Shown one piece after another: positions 44,517 through 53,718 of a stretch of DNA of 64,000 bases. The position numbers were made by a program, and so were the translations under genes. The notes under the pieces are model-generated. The model saw only the letters and a program-made list of their open reading frames with translations, was not told the origin of the DNA and did not search any database. Source of the DNA: Candidatus Binataceae bacterium (GTDB taxonomy: Bacteria > Desulfobacterota > Binatia > Binatales > Binataceae). Position 1 is the stretch's first letter, and every line of letters starts with the position of its first letter. The stretch covers positions 1 to 64,000 of the forward strand of contig DASXMJ010000163.1 in assembly GCA_036495685.1 (NCBI GenBank), in the 5' to 3' direction.

Positions 44517-45554
44517 ATGTACGTTCTCGACAACGGTACTCGTTTCGTCATCCCCCGCACCGAGATGACCTATCCCGGTCACAGCTTGAAGCTTCATCAG
44601 AACGCGGCCGACCCGGTGAAGGCTCCGGTCGACCATGTGATGGCGGACTTCGAAGATGCGTGCCCGTACGAGTTTAAGGGCGAAAAGAGCCGCAAGACCA
44701 TGGTCGAGGCGCTCACCACGCTCGATTTTGGCAAGAAGATCGTCACCGTGCGTCCCAACAACATCCACTCACCCTTCTTCAAGGGCGACATGGAGGCGAT
44801 CATGCTGGGAGCGCCCAACCGCTTTCACGGGATCATGCTGCCCAAGACGCGCGGCCCCGAGGAAATCAAGCAGGTCTCCCAACTGCTGGACGATTTGGAA
44901 AAGCGCGGCGGGTGGAAATATCGCGTGCAGATCGAGTCTCTGATCGAAACCCCGCACGCGCTGGTACACGCCTACGCCATCGCAACGGCTTCCGACCGCA
45001 TGTGCGGGCTGGTATTCGGAATCGCTGACTTTGCCGCCAATCTCGGCATCCGCGAAATCGTCGAGGATCAACACATCAACTTCAACTATTCCAAGCAGGC
45101 GGTAGTGGTAGCCGCGAAGGCCGCTGGATTGCACGCGGTGGACAACGTTTTCATCCGTATCTGGAGGAACACCGACACGCCCGAACGCATCGAGCAGCTC
45201 AAGCGGCAACTGCGCGCCAAAAATGTCGCCTCGGCCAACCTGGGCATGGACGGCACCTGGGTCATCCATCCGCAGCAGGCCGAGATCGCCAACGCCTGCT
45301 TCACGCCAAGCGCAGAGCAAATCGAAGAAGCGCGCCGCGTGGTGGCCCTTTATCATGAGAAGGGCGGCGGTTCGATGGCGGATCCCAAGACCGGCGAGAT
45401 GATCGACGAGGCAACCATCAAGATCGCACTGATGGACTTGGCCAAGGGTGCCCAGGCGGGTCTGGTGTCGGATGCGGAACTCAGAGACTGGTCGCAGAAG
45501 AGCAAGGCCATCACCGGCTACGATATCCTGGAGCTGATGCGCCGCGTTGCTTGA
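44517..45554 (+). CDS. mcl: Malyl-CoA/beta-methylmalyl-CoA lyase (CitE-like)
   Basis: 345 residues. HpcH/HpaI aldolase fold with RTEMTYPGHSLKLHQNAADP near 16-35, ADFEDACPYEFKGEKSR (metal-binding Glu/Asp), the CoA/substrate helix QIESLIETPHALVHAYAI, and IHPQQAEIANACFTPS. It cleaves beta-methylmalyl-CoA to glyoxylate and propionyl-CoA, and/or malyl-CoA to glyoxylate and acetyl-CoA. Last gene of the ethylmalonyl-CoA cluster. Confidence 0.88.
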   Translation: MYVLDNGTRFVIPRTEMTYPGHSLKLHQNAADPVKAPVDHVMADFEDACPYEFKGEKSRKTMVEALTTLDFGKKIVTVRPNNIHSPFFKGDMEAIMLGAPNRFHGIMLPKTRGPEEIKQVSQLLDDLEKRGGWKYRVQIESLIETPHALVHAYAIATASDRMCGLVFGIADFAANLGIREIVEDQHINFNYSKQAVVVAAKAAGLHAVDNVFIRIWRNTDTPERIEQLKRQLRAKNVASANLGMDGTWVIHPQQAEIANACFTPSAEQIEEARRVVALYHEKGGGSMADPKTGEMIDEATIKIALMDLAKGAQAGLVSDAELRDWSQKSKAITGYDILELMRRVA

Positions 45555-45629
45555 AGGGCGAACTCTGCGTAATCCGGGTTCGCGTCCGTCGATCGATCGC
45601 CCTCTCCAGCGCAGAGCAGAGCGAAAGCC

Positions 45630-46253
45630 ATGGCGACTACCGTACAGGTCATCTTTTATAGCATGTATGGGCATATCCATCGGATGGCCGAAGCGGCCGC
45701 CGAGGCGGTCGGGCAAGTCGCGGGAGCGACGGCCGAGCTTTACCAGGTTCCGGAGCTGGTGCCTGAGGCGGCTTTACAGCGGACCGGAGCGGCGAAAGCC
45801 CGGACGGCGTTCGCGCACATACCGGTCGCCAGCGTCGACCATCTGGCGAGTGCGGATGCAATTATCATCGGAACTCCGACCCGCTTCGGGAACATGTGCG
45901 CGCAGATGCGCAACTTTCTCGATCAAACCGGCGGTCTATGGGCAAAGGGTGCGTTGGCCGGCAAAGTCGGCAGTGTTTTCACCAGCACAGGGACTCAGCA
46001 CGGCGGACAAGAGACCACGATTGTTAGCGTCCATTGGACCCTCCTGCATCACGGTATGATCATTGTGGGTGTGCCATACACGGAGCCGGAGATCGCGAAC
46101 ATGAAGGAGATTACCGGTGGTTCGCCCTACGGCGCGGGCACGCTGGCGGGCGCAGACGGCTCGCGGACCCCGACGGACAACGAGCTTCGAATCGTGCGCG
46201 CGCAGGGTCGTCGCGTCGCCGAGATCGCCAAGCGCCTGAAGGGCGAGGGCTGA
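45630..46253 (+). CDS. wrbA: NAD(P)H:quinone oxidoreductase WrbA
   Basis: 207 residues, the usual length. Flavodoxin-type FMN sites: [16 protein letters not shown] near 10-25, [20 protein letters not shown] near 84-103, and [12 protein letters not shown] near 119-130. It keeps quinones two-electron reduced. Stand-alone with a following pirin gene 28 bases downstream. Confidence 0.93.
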   Translation: MATTVQVIFYSMYGHIHRMAEAAAEAVGQVAGATAELYQVPELVPEAALQRTGAAKARTAFAHIPVASVDHLASADAIIIGTPTRFGNMCAQMRNFLDQTGGLWAKGALAGKVGSVFTSTGTQHGGQETTIVSVHWTLLHHGMIIVGVPYTEPEIANMKEITGGSPYGAGTLAGADGSRTPTDNELRIVRAQGRRVAEIAKRLKGEG

Positions 46254-46281
46254 TGAAAACCTTGCGCGGAGGAGCGAGCTT

Positions 46282-46980
46282 ATGATCACGGTCAGAAAAA
46301 GCGATCGGCGCGGGCGTACCAAAATCGACTGGCTTGACAGCCGGCATACATTTTCGTTCGGTGACTACTATGACCCGTCGGCGATGGGTTTCTCCGTTCT
46401 GCGCGTGATCAACGAGGATCGCGTGGTGGGAGGCGGTGGCTTTCCAACCCATCCTCACAGCGACATGGAAATCGTCACCTGGGTGCTCGAAGGCGGGCTC
46501 GAGCATCGCGACAGCATCGGTAATGGATCGGTCATTCGACCCGGCGACGCGCAGCGGATGAGCGCGGGTCGTGGAATCCGCCACAGCGAGTTTAATGCCT
46601 CGAAGCACACACCGGTCCACTTCCTTCAGATCTGGCTGCTGCCGGCCGCGGCGGGGATCGACCCGGGCTACGAGCAGCGCAATTTTCCCGAGAGCACACG
46701 GCGCGGGCAGTTAAGGCTGGTTGTCTCAGCCGACGGAGCCGAGGGCTCCATAGTGATTCACCAGGACGCGCGGATGTACGATGGCATGCTCGAAGCGGGC
46801 GAGGGGACCGTCCACAGCCTTGCGCCGCTGCGCCGCGCCTATTTGCAGATAGCGCGCGGGAATGTGCAAGCGAACGGAGTCTCGCTAGGCGCGGGCGATG
46901 GCGCCGCCATCGAGAACGAGACTCGCCTCGATCTCAAGGCTCAGTCCGATTCCGAAGTGGTCCTGTTCGACCTACCCTGA
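46282..46980 (+). CDS. Pirin-family protein (quercetinase-like cupin)
   Basis: 232 residues. Bicupin fold with the metal-binding cluster GGFPTHPHSDMEIVTWVLEG near 51-70 (His-x-His and Glu) plus LEHRDSIGNGSVIRPGD and GRGIRHSEFN. Some members show quercetin 2,3-dioxygenase activity; the physiological substrate is unknown. Follows wrbA on the same strand and may be co-transcribed. Confidence 0.88.
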   Translation: MITVRKSDRRGRTKIDWLDSRHTFSFGDYYDPSAMGFSVLRVINEDRVVGGGGFPTHPHSDMEIVTWVLEGGLEHRDSIGNGSVIRPGDAQRMSAGRGIRHSEFNASKHTPVHFLQIWLLPAAAGIDPGYEQRNFPESTRRGQLRLVVSADGAEGSIVIHQDARMYDGMLEAGEGTVHSLAPLRRAYLQIARGNVQANGVSLGAGDGAAIENETRLDLKAQSDSEVVLFDLP

Positions 46981-47281
46981 ACTTTCCAAACCGCATCGGT
47001 TGAAGTCGTAGCATTTCGGACACACGGTTCCACAGACCGAGCGCTCAAGCCGGGTTTCCGAAGCTTCCTTTCCTGGTCTCGTCTTCGCCAAGTTTGGATC
47101 CGTACGGCGACCAAACCTTAGCGATTGAAATGAGCGATCGAAGAACGACGCTCGCCTACGGATAGGATGGTGCTGCCAGCAACCGATCAGAGCGGTGTAG
47201 ATCCGGCGGGCCCAGACCGACAACCAACGCTTTCGGCAAAAGGGGCTCGAATCGCATCCGCGACGCAATTCGAGGTTAAGG
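46981..47281. other. Gene-free gap between convergent genes
   Basis: 301 bases between the stops of the pirin gene and argC. A small minus-strand frame (46972-47268) contains a few cysteines but reads as noise and overlaps the pirin stop. No hairpin with a T tract recognised. Confidence 0.4.
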
Positions 47282-48334
47282 TTAGGGTACCGGGGCCGCG
47301 TTCAGCAGGCCGGCGGCCTCGTCGAACCCGAACATCACGTTGAGATTCTGAATCGCTTGGCCAGCTGCACCCTTGCCGAGGTTGTCGATCGCGGTGTTGA
47401 TGATGAGGGTCTGGGTTCGCCGGTCGAGCACGAAGGCTATCTCGCAGAAATTGGTAGCGCGCACGTTGCGCAGCTCGGGCAGTTCTCCGGGCTTGAGCAG
47501 CCTGACGAAGCGCGCCTTCGCAAAGCTCGCTTCGAATGCCGTCCGCACATCCTCCTGGGTCGTGCCGGCACGAGGCCGCATGAACATCGTAGTCAGGATT
47601 CCGCGGGTTACCGGAAGCAGATGCGGCACGAACACCACGGCGACCTCGCGGCCCAGGACGGAGCCGATTTCCTGCTCGATTTCTGGAGTATGGCGATGGG
47701 TTCCCACCTTGTACGCGCGGAAATTCTCATTAACTTCCGCGAACAGGTATTCAACCGAAGCCGCCCGACGGGCGCCGGTGGTTCCCGATTTTGCATCGAT
47801 GACGATCGACCCGGGTTCGATCAGATCGCGGCGAATGAGCGGTATTAACCCAAGCAGCGCACCGGTCGGGTAGCATCCCGGGTTAGCGACCAGGCGTGCT
47901 TCGCGTAGTTCGCCGCGGTGGAATTCGGTCAATCCGTAGACCGCCTCTTTGACTAGGGCGGGACCGGCATGATCGAACCCATAAGTAGCGCGATGGACTG
48001 CCGGGTCTTTCAGGCGGAAGTCGGCCGAAACGTCAACCACCTTGACGCCGGACTGGACCAGATCCGCAATCATCTGAAAGCCCACTTTTTCCGGCAGGCA
48101 GGATATGACCGCGTCGGCGCGCCCCGCCAGGAAGCCCGGACGTAGTTCCTCGAACGGCGGCAGATCGGTGCCGTCCATGTGGTGATAGACGTCTGCCACC
48201 TCGCGTCCCGCATAATGCTCGGAGGTGAGAGCGGAGATTTCGACGAACGGATGTGCAGCCAGGATGCGAACGGCTTCGATCCCCGAGTACCCGGAAGCGC
48301 CTACTACTGCGACGCGGATCCTGTCATGTGCCAT
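47282..48334 (-). CDS. argC: N-acetyl-gamma-glutamyl-phosphate reductase
   Basis: 350 residues from ATG 48334, which has GAGGAAG upstream; the open frame to 48382 is longer but less likely. The NADPH motif VAVVGASGYSGIEAVRIL is at residues 8-25 and the catalytic Cys154 lies in VANPGCYPTGALLGL. Type I ArgC pattern (PHLLPVTRGILTT) near the end. Third step of arginine synthesis. No other arg gene in the window. Confidence 0.95.
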   Translation of the reverse strand: MAHDRIRVAVVGASGYSGIEAVRILAAHPFVEISALTSEHYAGREVADVYHHMDGTDLPPFEELRPGFLAGRADAVISCLPEKVGFQMIADLVQSGVKVVDVSADFRLKDPAVHRATYGFDHAGPALVKEAVYGLTEFHRGELREARLVANPGCYPTGALLGLIPLIRRDLIEPGSIVIDAKSGTTGARRAASVEYLFAEVNENFRAYKVGTHRHTPEIEQEIGSVLGREVAVVFVPHLLPVTRGILTTMFMRPRAGTTQEDVRTAFEASFAKARFVRLLKPGELPELRNVRATNFCEIAFVLDRRTQTLIINTAIDNLGKGAAGQAIQNLNVMFGFDEAAGLLNAAPVP

Positions 48335-48403
48335 CAAAGCTTCCTCGTGCTGTCGGCGGGATCGGTTTAACCCAACTATCACGAATCTGAAACCTTAACC
48401 AGT

Positions 48404-50629
48404 TCACTTGGTTTCGAATTCGAAAACCATCTCGCGCGGGGGCTCGTCGTGCGATTCATTGAGTTTCGCCAGGTAGAGGCTGACCACCTCGTCGGTGGGG
48501 CGAGCTGCGAGCATTTCTTCCAGTTGCGCTCTGGCCTGGTCGGCGTCCCCGTCCTTCAGCAGCTCGACGGTGCGCTCGAACTGATCGTAAAAGGTTGGAT
48601 CGACCCCGTCATCGCGGCGTCCCACGACTTCCATTATCGCCACCAAGCTGGCCTTTCCTTTAACCTTCACCAGACCGATGTCGCGTGCGATGTAGGGCGC
48701 GCTCGCCTCGGTGAAGGCATCTTTGCTTACCAGGAACCGTACCCCGAATTTTCGCGTAAGACCTTCGAGCCGCGAGGCGAAATTAACGCTGTCGCCGATA
48801 ACAGAATAGTCGAAGCGGCGTTCTCCGCCAAAGTTGCCGGCTATCGGATCTCCGGTGGCGATGCCGATACCGACCTCGAGATGCAGAAAGCGCGGGTCCT
48901 CCTTGCGCAGGCTCTCCAGCGCCGCGACCATTTGCAGTGCCGCATCGATCGCGCGACGGGCCGGATTTTCTAATTCGTAGGGCGCACCCCAGAAGGCCAT
49001 GATTCCATCGCCCATCAGCTTGTCCACCACGCCACCGCTCTCCAGGATGATGTTAGTCATCCGGGTCATGTACACGTGAAGCATCGCGACTAGCTGGACC
49101 GGATCGGAGCGTTCAGCCAGCGAGGTAAACCCGACGATGTCAGCGAACAGGATTGCCACGTGACGCCGCTCGCCGCCTAACCTGAGTCCCTCGGGGTTAT
49201 CGACCACGCTCGCGATCACATCGGGATGGAGATAGTGCTCGAAGATGTGGCGCAGATGGCCTTTCTCACGGCCTTCGGTGATGTAGCGATAGCCAAGCAG
49301 AATGACTACGGCGCCGCCGGTTATAACAAATGGCAGGACCATGCCGAGCATGACGCCGCGCTTTAACAGCATGAATTGCGCAAACCCGAAGTAGCTTCCC
49401 GCCAGCACCAGCATTGCCGCGACCGACCAGGCCGCGCTCAGCCAAGCCGTAGCAATCGACACCCCGATGCCTAGAAGCACGGCCCACACTCGTTCCATCA
49501 CCAAGGTTTCGGTCTTCGAGTCATGAACGAAATCGCGGCTCAGAATAGTCTCGATCGCGTTAGCGTGGATTTCGACTCGCGGAAATTCGTTGCCGACCGG
49601 CGTGACTGCGCGATCTCCGAGTCCAGTACCGGTGACTCCCACTAGTACAATCTTGCCGGCCAGATCGTGGTCGTTGACGAGATGATTGATCACATCGGCA
49701 GCGGAGTAGTGGGGGATAGTGCCGGCAGGACCTTGGTAGGTCACCAGCATCCGCCCTACTTCATCCACCGGAATAATTGTGTCGCCAAGTACTGCCTGCG
49801 TGATTCCCGCGGCGCCGATCATCAATTCGCGTGGCGGCTGATCTTGGTATGCCCACACTGCCGTGATGAAAAGTGACGCCCATTGCCGGCCGTCGAAACT
49901 GATCGCCGTCATCTCCCGACGAAAAAGACCGTCATCATCACTATCAGCGTCCACGAAGCCGGCTTTTTTCGCCGCGCTGTTCAAAATCTGAAGCGGGGGA
50001 CGGTAACCTCCCGCCGATATCAATTCAGGTGCCGCCCCAGGGTCCGTTCTTACATTCCATGACATCGGTTTCGGATCGATCACCTTGGTTAAGTAGTCCG
50101 CCTGGGTGGTGGGTGGGGCCGCACCTACCATATGGTCAGAGAAGTTGTAGGCGAGGATGGTCCTGCCGTGGGCCCGGATAGCATCTGCAAACATCTGATC
50201 GTTTCTCGGTCCCAGGATCCCGTGGATATCCTGGTTGGTGACGTGCAAGGTCTTCAGCTTGACGGTCAAGGCATCGCGTTCGACGTCCACCGGATCGCGC
50301 TCGTCAAACAGGACATCGTAACCGACTACTTTGACTTTATAGTCGATAAAGGCCTGCTCGAGATTTGCAAGGGTCCACCGATCCCAGGGCCAGCGGCCAA
50401 TCTGTTCGAGACTTTTGTTGTCAATCGCGACGATTACGACTTTGTTCGAGAACGGACGATGAGACCTCGCACGAAGCCGCGCGTCAGAGACTTTGAGTTC
50501 AAGACTGACCAGCAGCCGGGGGTATGCGGCAAAGAACAACAGAAACCCCGCAGTGACCGCGAGGCCGAGGACAAAGGTGATCCAGTGGAACCTGCGGCCT
50601 GGTCGCCGCTTTTTCGGCACTTCAGGCAT
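48404..50629 (-). CDS. CHASE2-domain adenylate/guanylate cyclase
   Basis: 741 residues. An N-terminal helix (about 16-35) leads to an extracellular CHASE2 domain (about 40-340, with SNKVVIVAIDNKSLEQIGRW and YDVLFDERDPVDVERDALTV). Three helices follow (about 365-440). The catalytic class III cyclase domain is about 485-660: RHVAILFADIVGFTSLAERS has the first metal Asp and FDYSVIGDSVNFASRLEGLT the later loop; MGDGIMAFWGAP is between. It senses an outside signal and makes a cyclic nucleotide. FecR and a barrel-like protein are encoded just upstream. Confidence 0.9.
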   Translation of the reverse strand: MPEVPKKRRPGRRFHWITFVLGLAVTAGFLLFFAAYPRLLVSLELKVSDARLRARSHRPFSNKVVIVAIDNKSLEQIGRWPWDRWTLANLEQAFIDYKVKVVGYDVLFDERDPVDVERDALTVKLKTLHVTNQDIHGILGPRNDQMFADAIRAHGRTILAYNFSDHMVGAAPPTTQADYLTKVIDPKPMSWNVRTDPGAAPELISAGGYRPPLQILNSAAKKAGFVDADSDDDGLFRREMTAISFDGRQWASLFITAVWAYQDQPPRELMIGAAGITQAVLGDTIIPVDEVGRMLVTYQGPAGTIPHYSAADVINHLVNDHDLAGKIVLVGVTGTGLGDRAVTPVGNEFPRVEIHANAIETILSRDFVHDSKTETLVMERVWAVLLGIGVSIATAWLSAAWSVAAMLVLAGSYFGFAQFMLLKRGVMLGMVLPFVITGGAVVILLGYRYITEGREKGHLRHIFEHYLHPDVIASVVDNPEGLRLGGERRHVAILFADIVGFTSLAERSDPVQLVAMLHVYMTRMTNIILESGGVVDKLMGDGIMAFWGAPYELENPARRAIDAALQMVAALESLRKEDPRFLHLEVGIGIATGDPIAGNFGGERRFDYSVIGDSVNFASRLEGLTRKFGVRFLVSKDAFTEASAPYIARDIGLVKVKGKASLVAIMEVVGRRDDGVDPTFYDQFERTVELLKDGDADQARAQLEEMLAARPTDEVVSLYLAKLNESHDEPPREMVFEFETK

Positions 50630-50732
50630 CTATCTCCAGCCGCTGATTGGAAAGACTAACCTGCCGGTGGCAGACGCGCCATGCCCGCCGCAGATGGCTG
50701 CAGGCATGCCACCATTGCGCCTTTGCAGGGGC

Positions 50733-51497
50733 TTATTCCAAGATGGTGAGCTGTTTATAGATGCTTATCTGGCCGTATCCATTCGCCGAGCCGTAGCCGG
50801 CCTGCGCACTGATTCCGACGTTCCAAGGCCGATAGTAGACGCCCAGGTCGGGTCCGCCCTGGCCTTCGACCCCGCTAATAAAGCCGCCACCATAGATGGC
50901 GCCCCCACCGCCTGCCATGAAGATCCATTTCCGGGTCGACCGGACGATGGCCTGCAGATCGATCGAGCTGGAGGTGACGCCGTTTTCGAAATTGTGGACG
51001 GCCGAAAATGAAAAGTTGAACGGATGCAGACTGTGCAGGAACAGCCAGCTCGAGAAGTCGCCTTCCACGGTGCTCGCATGGCTGTCGCCGGCATCGCGAC
51101 CGCCGAGAATAAAAAGATGCGTACCCGGATAAAGGGTAAAGTCAGCCCCGCCCTGAAAGCGCACGAAATTAAGCCGCGCCTCATGGCCGGTACCGGGGTT
51201 TAGCGGATTGTCGAACCCCTCACCCTCCCACAGCTGGTAGCCGGTAATGCGTCCCACCGCTCCGATGTAGGGGGTAACGCTCTGCTCGACTTGTATGCCT
51301 TCCTGCAGGTCGCCGTATTTGTTGCTGATGAAACCCCCGCCAAAGAAATTCAGATTCAAAGTGGGTGGCTCCTGAAGCGTGAAGAACCCCGGGTAGATGT
51401 CGTCAAAGAAACCTTGTGCCGACGCCGCTGTTGCAAAGGCAATCACGGCGACGAAACCCGCCAGCGAACAGGTGAGTCTGACCGTCAGCTTGTGCAT
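50733..51497 (-). CDS. Secreted, probably outer-membrane beta-barrel protein
   Basis: 254 residues from ATG 51497, 20 bases after the FecR gene; GAGGACT lies before it. Signal peptide LAGFVAVIAFATAASA near 12-28. The mature part is Gly/aromatic-rich with alternating strands (PPTLNLNFFGGGFISNKYG, LNFVRFQGGADFTLYPGTHL), and ends in a Leu-Glu. Not assigned to a family. In this position it may be the surface partner of the FecR-CHASE2 pair. Confidence 0.6.
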   Translation of the reverse strand: MHKLTVRLTCSLAGFVAVIAFATAASAQGFFDDIYPGFFTLQEPPTLNLNFFGGGFISNKYGDLQEGIQVEQSVTPYIGAVGRITGYQLWEGEGFDNPLNPGTGHEARLNFVRFQGGADFTLYPGTHLFILGGRDAGDSHASTVEGDFSSWLFLHSLHPFNFSFSAVHNFENGVTSSSIDLQAIVRSTRKWIFMAGGGGAIYGGGFISGVEGQGGPDLGVYYRPWNVGISAQAGYGSANGYGQISIYKQLTILE

Positions 51498-51517
51498 CGC
51501 AGTCCTCACAACCGTCC

Positions 51518-52312
51518 CTATTTCCCGCTCGCAGGCGGAGTCGTGGTGCTCGGACCCATCGACGCTCCCATGCATACCGGGCACGAGGGTGGAGGCACCG
51601 TCGACACCGGCGTTATGGCCCCATTGCTGCCCGGACTGCCGTGGCTGCCGGGGGCGCTGAAAGAAACGGCCCCGGTCATTCCGAGTGGTCCGGGCGATGT
51701 AGCGTTATTCGTGCCTGCAACGGTGGATTCGTAACCGGCGGGGACGTTGGTGAAGGCGGTCGGATTTGCGGCATTGGCAACATCCACTGAGCCTTCATAA
51801 ACGGAGATGTCCGTAAAATCGTGAGCGTCGCCGAAGGTCGGACGTGAAACATTCGAGGTGTATGCGGTATCGAACAGGGTGCCTCTCGCCGCCGCGACCG
51901 CGTTGGGCGTGTGCACCTCGAAATTAGGTGCCGCGCCGCCTACGGTCCGGTTAACGAACGATCGCACGACGCCGCTGGCGAGGTTTACCTGGCTAGCAGC
52001 GCCGGCGTGCTGCGTAATGACCATGTTGCTGGAGTCGCTCAGTTCCAGCGTGCTTTGGTCGGTGAGCAGGACCACGACGTGGCCATCATCACCGGTAATG
52101 AGTCGGTCACCGACTTCTACCGGCATCACACGGGTCACCGGTATGGTCGCCACCCCGCGGTGGAGCTGCACGGTCCCCGAGACCTCGCTCAAGGTGCCCG
52201 CGTTTGCTACCTGGGCAAACACAGCTGCCGGCTGCAGCACGAGCAAGACAATGAAAGCGAAAATCAGCCCGAGCGACTCACGCGTAGGCTGGTGTACACG
52301 AAATGAGCGCAT
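51518..52312 (-). CDS. FecR-domain secreted protein
   Basis: 264 residues. Signal peptide (LGLIFAFIVLLVLQPAAVFA), then a FecR domain (about 40-165): GTLSEVSGTVQLHRGVATIP, VEVGDRLITGDDGHVVVLLT, FEVHTPNAVAAARGTLFDTA. The C-terminal quarter is low complexity, Ser/Gly/Pro-rich and disordered (PPSCPVCMGASMGPSTTTPP). FecR domains commonly occur with CHASE2 cyclases, as here. It is expected in the periplasm or cell surface. First gene of a three-gene minus-strand operon. Confidence 0.85.
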   Translation of the reverse strand: MRSFRVHQPTRESLGLIFAFIVLLVLQPAAVFAQVANAGTLSEVSGTVQLHRGVATIPVTRVMPVEVGDRLITGDDGHVVVLLTDQSTLELSDSSNMVITQHAGAASQVNLASGVVRSFVNRTVGGAAPNFEVHTPNAVAAARGTLFDTAYTSNVSRPTFGDAHDFTDISVYEGSVDVANAANPTAFTNVPAGYESTVAGTNNATSPGPLGMTGAVSFSAPGSHGSPGSNGAITPVSTVPPPSCPVCMGASMGPSTTTPPASGK

Positions 52313-52442
52313 GTTGTTGTTCCTTCGCTGCTCAACGCATCGTTCTATTCGGCGCGGTGAAGACTGTCAATCCAAACCGAGGGCTGGTTCGGCCGAGCGA
52401 ACTTCAGCGTCTGCCCACTATAGGGCGCCCAGTAGCAGTTTT

Positions 52443-52479
52443 GGGCCGGAACTCACTGAATTCCGGCCCGTTGTTTTTG
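52443..52479 (+). terminator. Terminator-like stem-loop downstream of rpsI
   Basis: Perfect 9-pair stem (GGGCCGGAA at 52443-52451, TTCCGGCCC at 52461-52469), 9-base loop, followed on the plus strand by GTTGTTTTT. Lies just past the rpsI stop, but the T tract points to the plus strand, where no gene ends; it may act as a bidirectional or RNA-stabilising hairpin. Confidence 0.5.
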
Positions 52480-52491
52480 TGGGATTAAGGA

Positions 52492-52890
52492 CTAGCGCTT
52501 TGAATATTGCGGACGCTTGCGTGCCTTATGACGGCCATACTTCTTGCGCTCGACCTCGCGCGGGTCGCGCGTGAGCATACCGGCCTTGCGCAGCGCCGGG
52601 CGGAGCGTCTCGGAAGAGGCGACCAAGGCGCGCGAGATGCCGTGGCGCACCGCGTCGGCCTGCGCGGCGTTGCCGCCGCCTTCGACGCTGACCACGATGT
52701 CGAATTGCCCTTTGGTTTCCGTGATTTCGAAGGGCTCCAGAATCAACATGCGCGAGGTATCGCGGGGGAAGTAGTCTTCCAGCGAGCGCTGGTTAATCAG
52801 GATGGTACCAGCGCCGGGGAACAAGCGCACTCGCGCGACTGCGGTCTTGCGGCGTCCAGTAGTCCAGATAATGTTCTTTTTCTCTGCCAT
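52492..52890 (-). CDS. rpsI: 30S ribosomal protein S9
   Basis: 132 residues, typical size. [20 protein letters not shown] near 10-29 and the invariant end [14 protein letters not shown] identify S9, whose C-terminal arm contacts tRNA in the P site. Directly follows rplM (22-base gap) in the standard pair. Confidence 0.97.
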   Translation of the reverse strand: MAEKKNIIWTTGRRKTAVARVRLFPGAGTILINQRSLEDYFPRDTSRMLILEPFEITETKGQFDIVVSVEGGGNAAQADAVRHGISRALVASSETLRPALRKAGMLTRDPREVERKKYGRHKARKRPQYSKR

Positions 52891-52912
52891 GTGAGTGATT
52901 TAACGTCCGAGC

Positions 52913-53359
52913 TTAGAGCTTGACCGGGTGTGGCTTCTGGGCACTATGAGGATGTTCCGCGCCGCCGTACACCTTGAGCTTCGTGAAGAGCCGCCGACCC
53001 AGGCGGCTCTTGGGTAGCATCCCTCGAACGGCGGTTTCGACCAGCCGCTCGGGCTTCGACTCGCGCAGCTTGCCTGCGGTGATCATCTTGATACCGCCAG
53101 GGTACTCGGTATGCCGATGATAGATTTTGTCGGTCGCCTTGGCACCGGTCAGTTTGACCTTGGCCGCGTTGATTACGACCACGAAGTCTCCGGTGTCTTG
53201 GTTGGGGGTAAATTCGGGCCGATGTTTTCCGCGCAACAGGCTCGCGGCGCGTGTTGCCACCCGTCCCAGCGAACGGTCGGCCGCGTCAATCAATAGCCAC
53301 CGCCGGTCACGGAGCGCTGCCTCGTGCGACACGCTTTCGGTCTGCTCGGTCAATTTCAC
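52913..53359 (-). CDS. rplM: 50S ribosomal protein L13
   Basis: 148 residues from GTG 53359 with AGGTGA upstream; the frame is open to 53590 but would include the tRNA gene. [20 protein letters not shown] near 20-39, [20 protein letters not shown] and [20 protein letters not shown] are L13 signatures. An early assembly protein of the 50S subunit. Confidence 0.95.
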   Translation of the reverse strand: MKLTEQTESVSHEAALRDRRWLLIDAADRSLGRVATRAASLLRGKHRPEFTPNQDTGDFVVVINAAKVKLTGAKATDKIYHRHTEYPGGIKMITAGKLRESKPERLVETAVRGMLPKSRLGRRLFTKLKVYGGAEHPHSAQKPHPVKL

Positions 53360-53421
53360 TTCTTCACCTGCCGCGTACTCGGGACGAGCCCACGCAGATC
53401 TCCGAGCCGCGCAATACGATT

Positions 53422-53499
53422 TGGCGGGGCCGATGGGATTTGAACCCACGACTTCCGACGTGACAGGCCGGCGTTCTAACCGGGCTGAACTACGACCCC
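53422..53499 (-). tRNA. tRNA-Asp (anticodon GTC)
   Basis: Cloverleaf on the minus strand: acceptor GGGGTCG/CGGCCCC, D arm GTTC/GAAC, anticodon arm CCGGC-CTGTCAC-GTCGG with GTC, T arm GTGGG-TTCAAAT-CCCAT. Discriminator G and an encoded CCA (53422-53424) give 78 bases. It ends 62 bases before rplM on the same strand. Confidence 0.97.
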
Positions 53500-53718
53500 G
53501 CCCGAACCATCCTTTTTTACATTTTCCCACGCACGGGGCAACCAACTGCCGGCCGCGCAAGCATCGCCAGGGACGCACAGAGCCCGCCACCTGCGCAGCG
53601 GCGGGGAACTAGGTAGAAATCTGGCGAGCCCCGCTGTGATATATAGCTAAGCGTCAGGAGTAGATGCTCACGGTGACAAGCCGCATAGGAAGACACGGCT
53701 CAATAGGAGTCGCTTGAC

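Noticed and set aside
46972-47268. Cysteine-containing minus-strand ORF between pirin and argC
   Set aside because: No ribosome site, odd composition, overlaps the pirin stop; CxxC alone is not enough.
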